A DNA stretch of 64,000 bases from positions 2,914,001 through 2,978,000 of the forward strand of contig NZ_SMFZ01000001.1 in the NCBI RefSeq assembly GCF_004339565.1. The letters are read 5' to 3'. Shown piece by piece: positions 37,056 to 45,409 of this stretch. Under the pieces are notes generated by a model. It was not told where the DNA came from, ran no database searches, and was given only the letters and a program-made list of their open reading frames with translations. The first letter of the stretch is position 1, and the number at the start of each line of letters is the position of its first letter. Source of the stretch: Pseudonocardia endophytica (GTDB taxonomy: Bacteria > Actinomycetota > Actinomycetes > Mycobacteriales > Pseudonocardiaceae). A program made the position numbers and the translations under genes.

Positions 37056-39695
37056 GTGGACACCGACACATGGCTCGACATCAGGGCACGCCACGCCGCC
37101 GGCGCGGCGATCAAGGCGATCGCGCGGGAGAGGGGCGTGTCGCGCAACACCGTCCGGCGCGCGCTGGCGGCGGACTCACCACCGAGCCGCGGACCCGCCC
37201 CCGTGCGTGCGGGCGCGCTCCACGACTTCACGGCCGAGATCGCCCAGGTGCTCGCCGCCGACCCGTCGCTGCCCGCTCCGGAGATCGCGCGCCGGATCGG
37301 GTGGCCGCACTCCCTGACCGCGCTCAAGGAGCGGGTGCGGGCCGTCCGGGCCAGGCCCGCACCGGCCGTCACCCGGCCGTCGGACACCGGTTCGCGGCTG
37401 TCCGGCGAGCTGACCTCGTTCGTCGGCCGCGACCAGGAGCTCACCGAGATCCTCTACGCCGTCGAGCGGCACCGGCTCGTGTCGCTCGTCGGCCCCGGCG
37501 GCGTCGGGAAGTCCCGGCTGGCCCAGCGTGCCGCCGCCAACGCGGCGTCGGTGTTCCCGGACGGCGTGCGGACGATCGAGCTGGCGTCGCTGCACGACCC
37601 GGAGCTGGCGGCGCAGGCCCTGCTCGACGGGTTCGGTGTCTCCGCGGGCGACTCCGCGGGCGGGTCGGCGATGCAGGCGCTCGTCGAGCACCTCCGGCAC
37701 CGCTCGCTGCTGCTGGTGCTGGACAACACCGAGCACCTGCTGGACCCGCTGGCCGGCATCCTGCACCCGCTGCTGCGCGCGGCCCCCGCACTACGGGTGT
37801 TGATGACGACCCGCCAGACGATCGGCATGGCGGGCGAGCACGTGCTGCCGGTCGCCCCGCTGGCCGTCCCGGAGTCCACACCGGACAGTGCGGCCGAGGC
37901 GCTGCGCTACCCCGCCGTCCGGCTGTTCGTCGACCGGGCCGACTCCGTGCTGTCCGGATTCGTCCTCGACGCGACGACGCTGGCGGACATCGTCGAGCTG
38001 TGCCGCCGCCTCGACGGGATCCCGCTCGCGATGGAGCTCGCGGCCGTGCGGTTGCGCGTGCTCTCGTTGCGCCAGTTGCTGTCCCGTCTCGCCGACCGGT
38101 TCGCCGTGCTCACCGGTGGCGACCGGGCCGGGCCCGCCAGGCACCGCACGTTGCTGGCGACGGTCACCTGGAGCCACGAGCTCTGCACGGCGACCGAGCG
38201 GACACTGTGGAGCCACGCCACCGTCTTCCCCGGCTCGTTCGACCTCGACGCGCTCGACGCCGTCTGCGCACGGGACGCCACGCTCCCGGCGGGCGTGGAC
38301 CCGGCGGAGCTGCTCGACGCCGTGTCCGGGCTGACGGCCAAGTCCATCCTGATCCGCGAGGAGGACGGCCAGGACGGGCACGTCCGCTTCCGGATGCTCG
38401 AGACGCTGCGCGAGTTCGGCCGCGAGTACCTCGACGACGCCGACGACCGCACGTTGAAGGCGCGCCACCTCACCTACCGGCTCGCCGTCCACGACGCGCT
38501 CGCCGACGTCTGGTACGGGCCGGACCAGGCGTCGTGGGTGCGCCGGATGAAGATCGAACAGGCCGATCTGCGGGCCGCGCTGACGCACGCGATGAGCCAT
38601 GACGGCGACCCGTCCGCGGCGTTGCGCCTGCTCAGCGCGCCGTGGTTCCAGTGGGCGGTGTCGTTGTCGATGACCGAGCACCGCCGGTGGCTGACCCGCG
38701 CGCTGGCGGCGTCCCCGGAGCCCGGCCCGGAGCGCGCGGACGCGCTGGTCACGGCCGCGCTGGTCGCCTCGCTCCAGGGCGACCAGCCGGCCGCCGCGAC
38801 GCTGGTGAAGGAGGCCCGCTCGCTCGCCGACGAGGTGGGCGACCCGCGCTGCGTCGCGTTCGCGGTCCACACCGCGGGCCTGACGGCGTTCTTCAGCGAC
38901 GACTTCGCGACGGCCGCGGCGTTGTTCGACGACGCCGAGGCGCTCTACCGCGCGGCGGGAGCCGGCGGGGACATCCTGGTCGCCGCGCTCGACGTCCAGA
39001 TCGGACTGCTGGGCATCTCGCGCGGCGACCTCGAGGGCGCGCGGAGGCGGTTCGCCGACCGGCTCGACCGCAGCATCGCCGTCGAGGAGACGTGGATCCG
39101 CTCCTACACGTTGGACGGGCTCGGGTTCATCGCGCTGCTGAGCAACGACGTCGACGAGGCACGCAGGCTCGCCCGCGAGGCGCTCACCGCAACCTCCCGC
39201 TTCGACGACACGATCGGGCTCTCGCTGGCACTGGACCTCACCGCGTGGACGGCCGCCGCCGACGGGCGGTACGAGCGGTGCGCGGTACTGCTGGGCGCGG
39301 CGTCCGCGCGCTGGGGCTCGTTCGGCAACCAGCTCTACGGCTCGCCCGACTGGCAGGCCCGCCGCCAGGGCTACGAGCAGCAGGCCCGCGACACGCTCGG
39401 CGAGCCGATCTTCGACACGGCGTTCCGGCACGGCGCGACGATGGGTGCCCCGGACATCCTCGGTTACGCGCTCACCGACGCGCCGGAGCCGCTGCACGCC
39501 GCCGACGAGTACCTCACCGACCGCGAGTACGAGATCGCCGGACACGTCGCGCGGGGCATGACGAACCGGGAGATCGCCGAGCAGCTCGTGCTGTCGCACC
39601 GGACCGTCGAGGGCCACGTCAGCCGGGTCCTGACGAAGCTCGGGTTCAGCAGGCGCGCCCAGCTCGCGGCGTGGATGGAGCGCACCCGGGCCTGA
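37056..39695 (+). CDS. Large ATP-binding LuxR-type regulator with IstA-like N-terminal HTH
   Basis: An 879-residue regulator. I chose GTG 37056 with GGGAGG five bases upstream. The N-terminus (about 10-45: IKAIARERGVSRNTVRRAL) is a helix-turn-helix of the kind seen in IS21-type IstA transposases. A proline-rich linker leads to a STAND/AAA ATPase with Walker A GPGGVGKSRLA (about 145) and Walker B LLLVLDNTEHLL. A long helical, TPR-like region follows (about 480-790), and a LuxR-type HTH ends the chain (820-875: LTDREYEIAGHVARGMTNRE). Such proteins switch on operons after ligand binding. The divergent operon is the likely target. The fused IstA-like HTH is unusual. Confidence 0.9.
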   Translation: MDTDTWLDIRARHAAGAAIKAIARERGVSRNTVRRALAADSPPSRGPAPVRAGALHDFTAEIAQVLAADPSLPAPEIARRIGWPHSLTALKERVRAVRARPAPAVTRPSDTGSRLSGELTSFVGRDQELTEILYAVERHRLVSLVGPGGVGKSRLAQRAAANAASVFPDGVRTIELASLHDPELAAQALLDGFGVSAGDSAGGSAMQALVEHLRHRSLLLVLDNTEHLLDPLAGILHPLLRAAPALRVLMTTRQTIGMAGEHVLPVAPLAVPESTPDSAAEALRYPAVRLFVDRADSVLSGFVLDATTLADIVELCRRLDGIPLAMELAAVRLRVLSLRQLLSRLADRFAVLTGGDRAGPARHRTLLATVTWSHELCTATERTLWSHATVFPGSFDLDALDAVCARDATLPAGVDPAELLDAVSGLTAKSILIREEDGQDGHVRFRMLETLREFGREYLDDADDRTLKARHLTYRLAVHDALADVWYGPDQASWVRRMKIEQADLRAALTHAMSHDGDPSAALRLLSAPWFQWAVSLSMTEHRRWLTRALAASPEPGPERADALVTAALVASLQGDQPAAATLVKEARSLADEVGDPRCVAFAVHTAGLTAFFSDDFATAAALFDDAEALYRAAGAGGDILVAALDVQIGLLGISRGDLEGARRRFADRLDRSIAVEETWIRSYTLDGLGFIALLSNDVDEARRLAREALTATSRFDDTIGLSLALDLTAWTAAADGRYERCAVLLGAASARWGSFGNQLYGSPDWQARRQGYEQQARDTLGEPIFDTAFRHGATMGAPDILGYALTDAPEPLHAADEYLTDREYEIAGHVARGMTNREIAEQLVLSHRTVEGHVSRVLTKLGFSRRAQLAAWMERTRA

Positions 39696-39742
39696 GTGTG
39701 AGGGGATCACCCGCCGAGCTGGGGCTCGACGAGGCCCGCGGA

Positions 39743-39819
39743 AACGTCACTCTCGACGGCCCGCGGCATCGAGTGGTGGGTTACGGCTGTTGCGACCGCC
39801 AGAACGTCACACTCGATCC
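39743..39819 (+). repeat. Dispersed intergenic repeat, copy A
   Basis: A roughly 77-bp element that begins GAAACGTCACTCTCGA and ends AGAACGTCACACTCGAT, so it is bounded by direct repeats of AACGTCAC-N-CTCGA. Inside, ATCGAGTG (39768-39775) and CACTCGAT (39810-39817) are perfect inverted arms. Copy B is at 57892-57970. It lies between the AAA/LuxR gene and the Asp23-like gene, which are convergent. Confidence 0.7.
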
Positions 39820-39858
39820 ACGGGACGGAGTCCAGTGGCGCGTTCCGGTCGCCGGCGG

Positions 39859-40158
39859 CTAGACGCCCGCGGTGCTCGGGCGCGGCGCCGACACGATGAC
39901 GGTGACCGCCATCGGTCCGGGGAGAAGTGGCCGGACCGCCCGTCGCACACTGGCCGTGACCTCGGCGTTCGTCGTGTCGCGCTCCGCGATCACGCCGACG
40001 ACGAGGCACTGCCCCTGGAACAGCAGCCCGACGATGCGGCCGGTGGCCGTCGCGCTGGCGATCCGTCCGGTCGGACCGGCGTGCAGCGACACGACGTCCG
40101 GGCAGTCCAGGACCGCGCGCGCGATCCGTCCGAGCTGGTCGAGCTGCGCCCGCATCAT
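39859..40158 (-). CDS. Asp23/Gls24-like small protein
   Basis: A 99-residue protein whose ATG at 40158 overlaps the stop of the reductase gene (ATGATG). The pattern LGRIARAVLDCPDVVSLHAGPTG, then RIVGLLFQGQ, VVGVIAER, VTASVRRAVRPLL and MAVTVIVS follows the alternating beta-alpha layout of actinobacterial Asp23/Gls24-type envelope or stress proteins. This is a family-level resemblance by eye. Tight coupling to an oxygenase-type reductase is odd for such a protein and may mean it assists or anchors the redox partner. Confidence 0.55.
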   Translation of the reverse strand: MMRAQLDQLGRIARAVLDCPDVVSLHAGPTGRIASATATGRIVGLLFQGQCLVVGVIAERDTTNAEVTASVRRAVRPLLPGPMAVTVIVSAPRPSTAGV

Positions 40159-41216
40159 GCGGCACCTCCGGCCTCGTCGGCGGTCTCGCCGGTGGTGGTG
40201 AACTTGTCGTAGAAGATGTTCGACTCCTTCACGCCGAGTTTCGTCAACGTCGCGATCGCGGCGTCCACCATCGGTGGCGGCCCGCACACGTAGGCGTCGG
40301 CACCGGTCAGGTCGGTCTCCTCGGCCTGCACCACGTCGGTGATCAGCCCGGTCCGGCCGGCCCAGTCGTCACCGTCCGGTTCGGACAGTGCAGGTGCGTA
40401 GCTGAAGTCGCTGGGGAGCTTGTCCCCCAACGCTTCGATCTCGGACGAGAAGCACAGGTCCTTCGCGGTGCGGGCTCCGTAGTAGAACGTCGCCTTGCGC
40501 TCCACCTGACGCTCGGCCAGCGACCGGAGCAGGCCCAGGATCGGGGCCATGCCCGCGCCGCCGCCGACGAAGATCAGGTCCGACGAGCGGCTCTCGCGGA
40601 GCGTGCACGTCCCGAACGGCGCCTCCACCTCGAGGTGGTCCCCGACCGAAACCGTCTCCGAGAGGAACTGCGAGAACAGCCCGTCGGGGTAGATCTTGAT
40701 GACGAACTCCAGGAGCCCGTCCCGGTTCGGCGTGTTCGCCATCGAGAACGACCGCGACTCGCCGGTCCCCGGGATCGTGAAGTCCATGTACTGGCCCGGG
40801 AAGAACTTGATCTCCGACGGCTCCACCATCTTCACGACGAGATGGCGCATGTCGTGCGTGACCGCCTCGTTCGAGACGACCTCCACCGTCCCCTTCGTCA
40901 ACGGAAGACCCGACCGGATGATCTCCTCGTCATAGTTCAGCAACTCGATCGTCAGGTCCTCGTACGCATGCGCACGACACAGGAGCGTCGAGCCCTCCTC
41001 ACGCTCATAGTCCGGCAACGCGAACGTGGAGTACGAGTCGTACTCGATGTCCTCCCCCTCGAGGACGAACGACTTGCACGCCGCGCACTGACCCTCCTTG
41101 CAGCCGTGCATGAGCTGAACGCCCTGCTCGGCAGCAGCACGGAGAATCGTCTGGTCCTCGTCGGCCTCGATCTCGATGCCGACCGGCTCGAACCGCACGA
41201 TGTGCTTCTCGCCCAT
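40155..41216 (-). CDS. Flavodoxin-reductase-type reductase of a soluble diiron monooxygenase (PrmB/MimB-like)
   Basis: A 353-residue reductase. The N-terminal plant-type 2Fe-2S domain has CKEGQCAACKSF and the later cysteine in STLLCRAHA. It is followed by an FAD domain (RSFSMANTPN) and an NAD domain (LIFVGGGAGMAPILGLLRSL, and a C-terminal CGPPPMVDAAI). Sequence details such as GCKEGQC-x-ACKSF and YSTFALPDYEREEGSTLLCRA resemble propane/alkene monooxygenase reductases (PrmB, MimB). ATG 41216 follows AGGGAGCG. The hydroxylase and coupling-protein genes that normally accompany it are absent, so it is an orphan or serves a distant oxygenase. Confidence 0.88.
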   Translation of the reverse strand: MGEKHIVRFEPVGIEIEADEDQTILRAAAEQGVQLMHGCKEGQCAACKSFVLEGEDIEYDSYSTFALPDYEREEGSTLLCRAHAYEDLTIELLNYDEEIIRSGLPLTKGTVEVVSNEAVTHDMRHLVVKMVEPSEIKFFPGQYMDFTIPGTGESRSFSMANTPNRDGLLEFVIKIYPDGLFSQFLSETVSVGDHLEVEAPFGTCTLRESRSSDLIFVGGGAGMAPILGLLRSLAERQVERKATFYYGARTAKDLCFSSEIEALGDKLPSDFSYAPALSEPDGDDWAGRTGLITDVVQAEETDLTGADAYVCGPPPMVDAAIATLTKLGVKESNIFYDKFTTTGETADEAGGAA

Positions 41217-41450
41217 CCGTCGCTCCCTACGGTCTCGGTGCTGCGTCGCCGGACCACCGCACGACCGTGTGCGGGTACGCCGGGGTCTCCGGCGGTGAGC
41301 GGTGGTTGGTCGACCGGAACGGTCTGTGTCGTGGCGGCCGTGGAGCCCGGGGTGGGCTCCGATCCGGTGCGCTGTCGGACGTAGTGGACCCCGGAACCCC
41401 GACCGGCAGAGGTCTCACTCTGAGACAGCGGGTGCCCGCGAGCCTTCACC

Positions 41451-42677
41451 TCAGGTGACGACGCGCAGCTCAGGACGCTCGCGGTAGGCCTGCAGGACGC
41501 GACGCAGCTTCACGCCGACGTGCAGCGAGAGCCTGCTCGGACCGTCGCGCAGCCCGACGCCGGTGAACGTCTCGATCCGACCGAGCCGGTAGTACAGCGT
41601 GGACCGGTGCAGCCGCAGCTGCGTGGCGGTGCGGGTGGCGTCGCCGCAGCAGTCCAGGTAGGCCTCCAGCGTGTCGACCAGCACCCCGCCCGTGTCCTGC
41701 TCGGCCAGCCGTCGCAGTCCGGCCGGGAGGCGGGACTCGTCGATCTCCGAGGCGGGCAGGCGGAGCAGCAGCCCGTACACGCCGAGCCCGTCGTCGTCGA
41801 GGACGTCGCCGAGGAACGGCAGGAGCGCGCAGGCGTGCGCGGCGAGCCGGGCCCCGGACAGACCCCGCACCGCGGCCTCCGGCCCGTGATGCGCCGCGCC
41901 GATACCGGCCACCGCCCGGACCGGCGCCGCCGTCCGGGAGAACTCGGCGAGCACCCGCGTGCCGACGGCGCGTCCGGACTCGACGGTCGCCGCGTCACCG
42001 AACAGCAGCACCACGGCCCGTCCGCCCCGGACCGTCGCCAGCGACCGTGCGGCGACGCGGTCGCGGGTCGCCCGCTCGACGGCCGTGCGCAGCGCGGTGC
42101 CGGTTCCGTCACGGGCGTCGAGCGCGTCGACGGCGACGGTCACGACCGGCCCGTCCGGCGGGAGCCGGAGCTCCGCGCCCGCCGCCCGCCAGGCTCGCTC
42201 GCGCTCCGCCGCCGTGTCCGCGACGAGCTGTCCGGCGAGCTCCTCCCGGCGGGCCTGCTCCTGCTCGTGCAGGACCACCCTCCGGTACATCAGCGACCCG
42301 ACCTCGGCCGCCGCGGCCGCCGCGAGCTCGATCTCCCGGTCCACGACGCCGTCGTCGATCAGGAACAGGTGCCCGAACAGGAGCCCGTGGGCACGGGCCG
42401 GGCAGCAGACCCGTGCCTTGAAGCCGATCTCCGGGTTCCGCGGCACGCGGCCGGGCGACGTCCAGTCGTAGATCCCGTGCTCCCGGAAGTGCGCCATCAC
42501 CCGCGGGTCGGAGTCGCGCTGGAGCACGGCGTACACGCGCAGCGGGTCCTCGTCGCCGAAGTGCCGGCTGACCGAGACCACCCGCCCGTGGGTGTCGTCC
42601 ACGGCGACGGACCGCCCGAGCCGGTTCGCCAGGCCGTCGACGACCTGTTGCAGTCCGTCCGCGGCGGCACCCGTCAT
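41451..42677 (-). CDS. PucR/CdaR-type transcriptional regulator
   Basis: A 408-residue regulator. The N-terminus (about 1-130) looks like a GAF-like sensor (LGRSVAVDDTHGRVVSVSRHFG, LLFGHLFLIDDG). The middle is degenerate GGDEF-like, and the C-terminus is an HTH_30 domain: TLEAYLDCCGDATRTATQL, then LHRSTLYYRLGRIETFTGV. It is transcribed towards the reductase gene with 234 bp between them. Possible targets are that gene or the upstream epimerase gene. The ligand is unknown. Confidence 0.88.
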   Translation of the reverse strand: MTGAAADGLQQVVDGLANRLGRSVAVDDTHGRVVSVSRHFGDEDPLRVYAVLQRDSDPRVMAHFREHGIYDWTSPGRVPRNPEIGFKARVCCPARAHGLLFGHLFLIDDGVVDREIELAAAAAAEVGSLMYRRVVLHEQEQARREELAGQLVADTAAERERAWRAAGAELRLPPDGPVVTVAVDALDARDGTGTALRTAVERATRDRVAARSLATVRGGRAVVLLFGDAATVESGRAVGTRVLAEFSRTAAPVRAVAGIGAAHHGPEAAVRGLSGARLAAHACALLPFLGDVLDDDGLGVYGLLLRLPASEIDESRLPAGLRRLAEQDTGGVLVDTLEAYLDCCGDATRTATQLRLHRSTLYYRLGRIETFTGVGLRDGPSRLSLHVGVKLRRVLQAYRERPELRVVT

Positions 42678-42708
42678 GCCCGGACGGTCGTGCAGCCGCT
42701 GGACTCCG

Positions 42709-43728
42709 TCAAGACCCGGCCAGGCCCCTGCGCACCATGCTCTCGCCGGCGGCGACGATCGCGTCCACCGACGGCCGGGGCGCCCAGCCCAGCACCCGGC
42801 GGGCCTTGGAGTCGGAGACCTTCTTCGCGTAGCCGAGGTCGCCGACGACGGGCCGGAACTCCGCGGAGAACAGCGCGGCGAGCCGGACCACGACGCTCGG
42901 GATCGAGCGGGTCGGGACCTTGCCTGCGCCGTCGCCCATGTGGTCCCGCAACGTCGCCCCGACCTGCTTCAACGACATCGCGGGGTCGCTCGCGAGCAGG
43001 AAGCGCTGTCCGGCGGCGCCGTCGGCGGTCATCGCCCGCACGTGCGCGTCGGCGACGTCGCGGACGTCGACGATCGGGATCCACAGGTCGGGGTAGCCGG
43101 GCATCCCGCCGTTCAGGATCCGCTGGAGCAGGAGGTTCGATCCGGAGACGGCGTTCCCCATCACCGGTCCCATCACGGCGACCGGCAGGAGCGTGGTGAG
43201 CTCGGTCGGCCCGCCGTCGAGGAGGTCCCACGCAGAGCGCTCGGCGAGCGTCTTGCTCCGGGCGTAGGCATCGGTGCCCGGGCCGTCCAGGACGGTCCAG
43301 TCGTCGTCGGTGAACGTGCGGCCGTCGTGCGGGTGGCCCCAGCCGACCGCGTGGAACGCCGAGGTGAGGACGACGCGCGTCACGCCGGCGTCGCGCGCGG
43401 CACGCAGCACCCGCAGGGTGCCCTCCCTGGCTGCCGCGATCACGGCGTCGGAGTCGGTCACGTTCTCGGTCGCGACCGGCGAGGCGACGTGCAGCACGTG
43501 GTCGCAGCCCGCGACGGCGTCGGCCCACCCGGCGTCGTCGGTGAGGTCGGCCTCGACGAACGTCAGCGCGTCACCGCGGGTCATCCCGGCGTCGGTGAGG
43601 ACCGACCGCACCGTGTCCACACGCGACAGTGAGCGGACGGTCGCGCGGACCTCGTGTCCCTGCTCCAGAAGCGCCAGGATGCAGTGCCCGGCCACGAAGC
43701 CGGACCCGCCGGTGACGAGTGTGGTCAT
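42709..43728 (-). CDS. NAD-dependent epimerase / dihydroflavonol-4-reductase-like protein
   Basis: A 339-residue extended-type SDR. The Rossmann motif is TLVTGGSGFVAGHCILALLEQGHEV (3-27 region), NVLHVASP-like HVLHVASPVA follows, and the active-site segment has LTSAFHAVGWG with YARSKTLAE (Tyr-x3-Lys). It belongs to the flavonol-reductase/cinnamoyl-CoA-reductase-like group that reduces ketones or aldehydes with NADPH. Its ATG at 43728 is preceded by AGGAGG and overlaps the TetR stop (ATGA), so it is co-transcribed with the BioQ-like gene although it has no known role in biotin synthesis. Confidence 0.88.
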   Translation of the reverse strand: MTTLVTGGSGFVAGHCILALLEQGHEVRATVRSLSRVDTVRSVLTDAGMTRGDALTFVEADLTDDAGWADAVAGCDHVLHVASPVATENVTDSDAVIAAAREGTLRVLRAARDAGVTRVVLTSAFHAVGWGHPHDGRTFTDDDWTVLDGPGTDAYARSKTLAERSAWDLLDGGPTELTTLLPVAVMGPVMGNAVSGSNLLLQRILNGGMPGYPDLWIPIVDVRDVADAHVRAMTADGAAGQRFLLASDPAMSLKQVGATLRDHMGDGAGKVPTRSIPSVVVRLAALFSAEFRPVVGDLGYAKKVSDSKARRVLGWAPRPSVDAIVAAGESMVRRGLAGS

Positions 43729-44279
43729 GTGTCCTCCTGTTCGGCGACGGCGTCGAGTCCCCGCACCAGCGCCTCGACGCCGAACCGGAACGCGTCGTCG
43801 GTCTCCTCGGCCCGCGCCGGGACGTCGTCGAGAATCGTGGTGCCGACGAGCTCGGCGTAGTTCTGTTCCTCGGCGACGAAGCCGAGGACGTAGCGTACGA
43901 GAGTCCTTGCGGCCCAACCGGCCTCGCGCGACCGGTGACGCGCGGCGAACAGACCGTGCAGCTCCCGGAACCCCGGCAGGGCATCCGGCCGGAACGCGAG
44001 CGCGAACGAGACGACCTCCGCGCCGTCCCGGACCCTCAGCAGCGCGTCGCGGATGTCGTGGGCGGCCCGCCGGGCGTCGACCGTCGAGATCGGACGTCCT
44101 TCGAGGATCCGCCCGGCGATCTCGACGAGCAGGTCCTGCTTGCTCGCGACGTGGTAGTAGAGCGCGCCGGGCTTGACGCCGAGATCCTGCGCGAGCCGGC
44201 GCATGGACAGACCGCCGAGCCCCTGCTCGTCGAGCATCGCGCAGGCACCGTCCACGACCTGCGTGCGGTTGAGGACCAC
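43725..44279 (-). CDS. bioQ: TetR-family regulator, likely BioQ (biotin operon repressor)
   Basis: A 184-residue TetR protein. GTG 44279 is chosen because GGAGGGAGG sits just upstream; a longer ATG form (44324) is less likely. The HTH is LSMRRLAQDLGVKPGALYYHVASKQDLL. It is divergent from bioB, and the 71-bp gap carries a perfect palindrome TTTGAAC-GGT-GTTCAAA at the bioB start. In corynebacteria and mycobacteria the TetR-type BioQ represses bio genes through TGAAC-N3-GTTCA-like boxes, so position, family and operator agree. The last point is from family knowledge, not from a similarity search. Confidence 0.8.
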   Translation of the reverse strand: MVLNRTQVVDGACAMLDEQGLGGLSMRRLAQDLGVKPGALYYHVASKQDLLVEIAGRILEGRPISTVDARRAAHDIRDALLRVRDGAEVVSFALAFRPDALPGFRELHGLFAARHRSREAGWAARTLVRYVLGFVAEEQNYAELVGTTILDDVPARAEETDDAFRFGVEALVRGLDAVAEQEDT

Positions 44280-44342
44280 GCCCCTCCCTCCGTCGCCCTC
44301 CAGTCTGCTGACCCTTGTCGTCACGCCGCGCGTCGGGCTAGG

Positions 44343-44359
44343 TTTGAACGGTGTTCAAA
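44343..44359 (+). promoter_or_regulatory. BioQ box overlapping the bioB start
   Basis: TTTGAACGGTGTTCAAA is a perfect palindrome with a 3-bp centre. The bioB GTG (44351-44353) lies inside it. A -10-like TAGGTT at 44339-44344 puts the transcript start about at the GTG, so bioB is probably leaderless and directly blocked by the bound repressor. Confidence 0.8.
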
Positions 44360-45409
44360 ACCTTCGACGACCTCGCTGAACGGCAACTCACGGGTAGCAC
44401 GCTCGACCGGGAGGACGCGCTCGCCGTACTGGCCGCGAACGACGACCAGGTCCTGGACGTCGTCGCCGCGGCGGCCCGGTTGCGGCGGGCCCACTTCGGA
44501 GACCGGGTCAAGGTCAACTACCTGGTGAACCTGAAGTCGGGGCTGTGTCCGGAGGACTGCGGCTACTGCTCCCAGCGCCTCGGTTCGACGGCCGGTGTCC
44601 TGCAGTACTCGTGGCTCTCGCCCCAGGACGTCGTCGCCCAGGCGAGCGCCGGGATCCGCGGCGGCGCGTCGCGCGTCTGCCTGGTCGCGAGCGGACGCGG
44701 ACCGGGGTCGCGGGACATCGACCGGGTGGCGGGCGTCGTCGACGAGCTGAAGTCGGCCCACCCTGGCGTCGAGGTGTGCGCCTGCCTCGGGCTGCTGAAG
44801 GAGGGCCAGGCGGAGCGGCTGTCCGAGGCCGGTGTGGACGCCTACAACCACAACCTCAACACCAGCGAGGACCGCTACGCCGACATCTGCTCGACGCACA
44901 CGTTCGCCGACCGGGTGGACACCGTCGAGCGGGCCAAGCGCGCCGGGCTCTCACCGTGCTCGGGGCTGATCGTCGGCATGGGCGAGTCCGACGACGAGCT
45001 CGTCGACGCCGTGTTCTCGCTGCGCGAGCTGGAGAGCGACTCGATCCCGATCAACTTCCTGATGCCGTTCGACGGCACGCCGCTGGCCGGCACGTGGCTG
45101 CTGAACCCGTTGCGCTGCCTGCGGATCCTCGCGATGGCGCGGTTCGCGTGCCCGGCCGCCGAGATCCGCATGGCCGGCGGGCGCGAGATGCACCTGCGGT
45201 CGTTGCAACCGCTGGCCCTGCACCTGGCCAACTCGCTGTTCCTCGGCGACTACCTGACCAGCGAGGGCCAGGCGGCGAAGGCCGACCTGGACATGATCGC
45301 GGACGCCGGGTTCCGGGTGCTCGGGACGGACGAGGCCCACGCCGGCGCGCGCGTCCCGGTGGCGGTGCGGCAGCGGGGCGCCGGCACGGTCGCGGCACCC
45401 AACGCATGA
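44351..45409 (+). CDS. bioB: Biotin synthase BioB
   Basis: A 352-residue radical-SAM enzyme converting dethiobiotin to biotin. The SAM-cluster cysteines are C66, C70 and C73 (CPEDCGYC). [16 protein letters not shown]-like [12 protein letters not shown] and [17 protein letters not shown] are further BioB hallmarks, and residues around RxxGGR hold the second cluster. It starts at GTG inside the BioQ box with no ribosome site, so initiation is probably leaderless. First gene of bioBAFD. Confidence 0.96.
   Translation: MFKTFDDLAERQLTGSTLDREDALAVLAANDDQVLDVVAAAARLRRAHFGDRVKVNYLVNLKSGLCPEDCGYCSQRLGSTAGVLQYSWLSPQDVVAQASAGIRGGASRVCLVASGRGPGSRDIDRVAGVVDELKSAHPGVEVCACLGLLKEGQAERLSEAGVDAYNHNLNTSEDRYADICSTHTFADRVDTVERAKRAGLSPCSGLIVGMGESDDELVDAVFSLRELESDSIPINFLMPFDGTPLAGTWLLNPLRCLRILAMARFACPAAEIRMAGGREMHLRSLQPLALHLANSLFLGDYLTSEGQAAKADLDMIADAGFRVLGTDEAHAGARVPVAVRQRGAGTVAAPNA

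Noticed and set aside
37056..37200. Remnant of an IS21 insertion sequence
   Set aside because: The IstA-like HTH is in frame with, and linked to, a complete regulator; no IstB gene, DDE domain or terminal repeats are visible.
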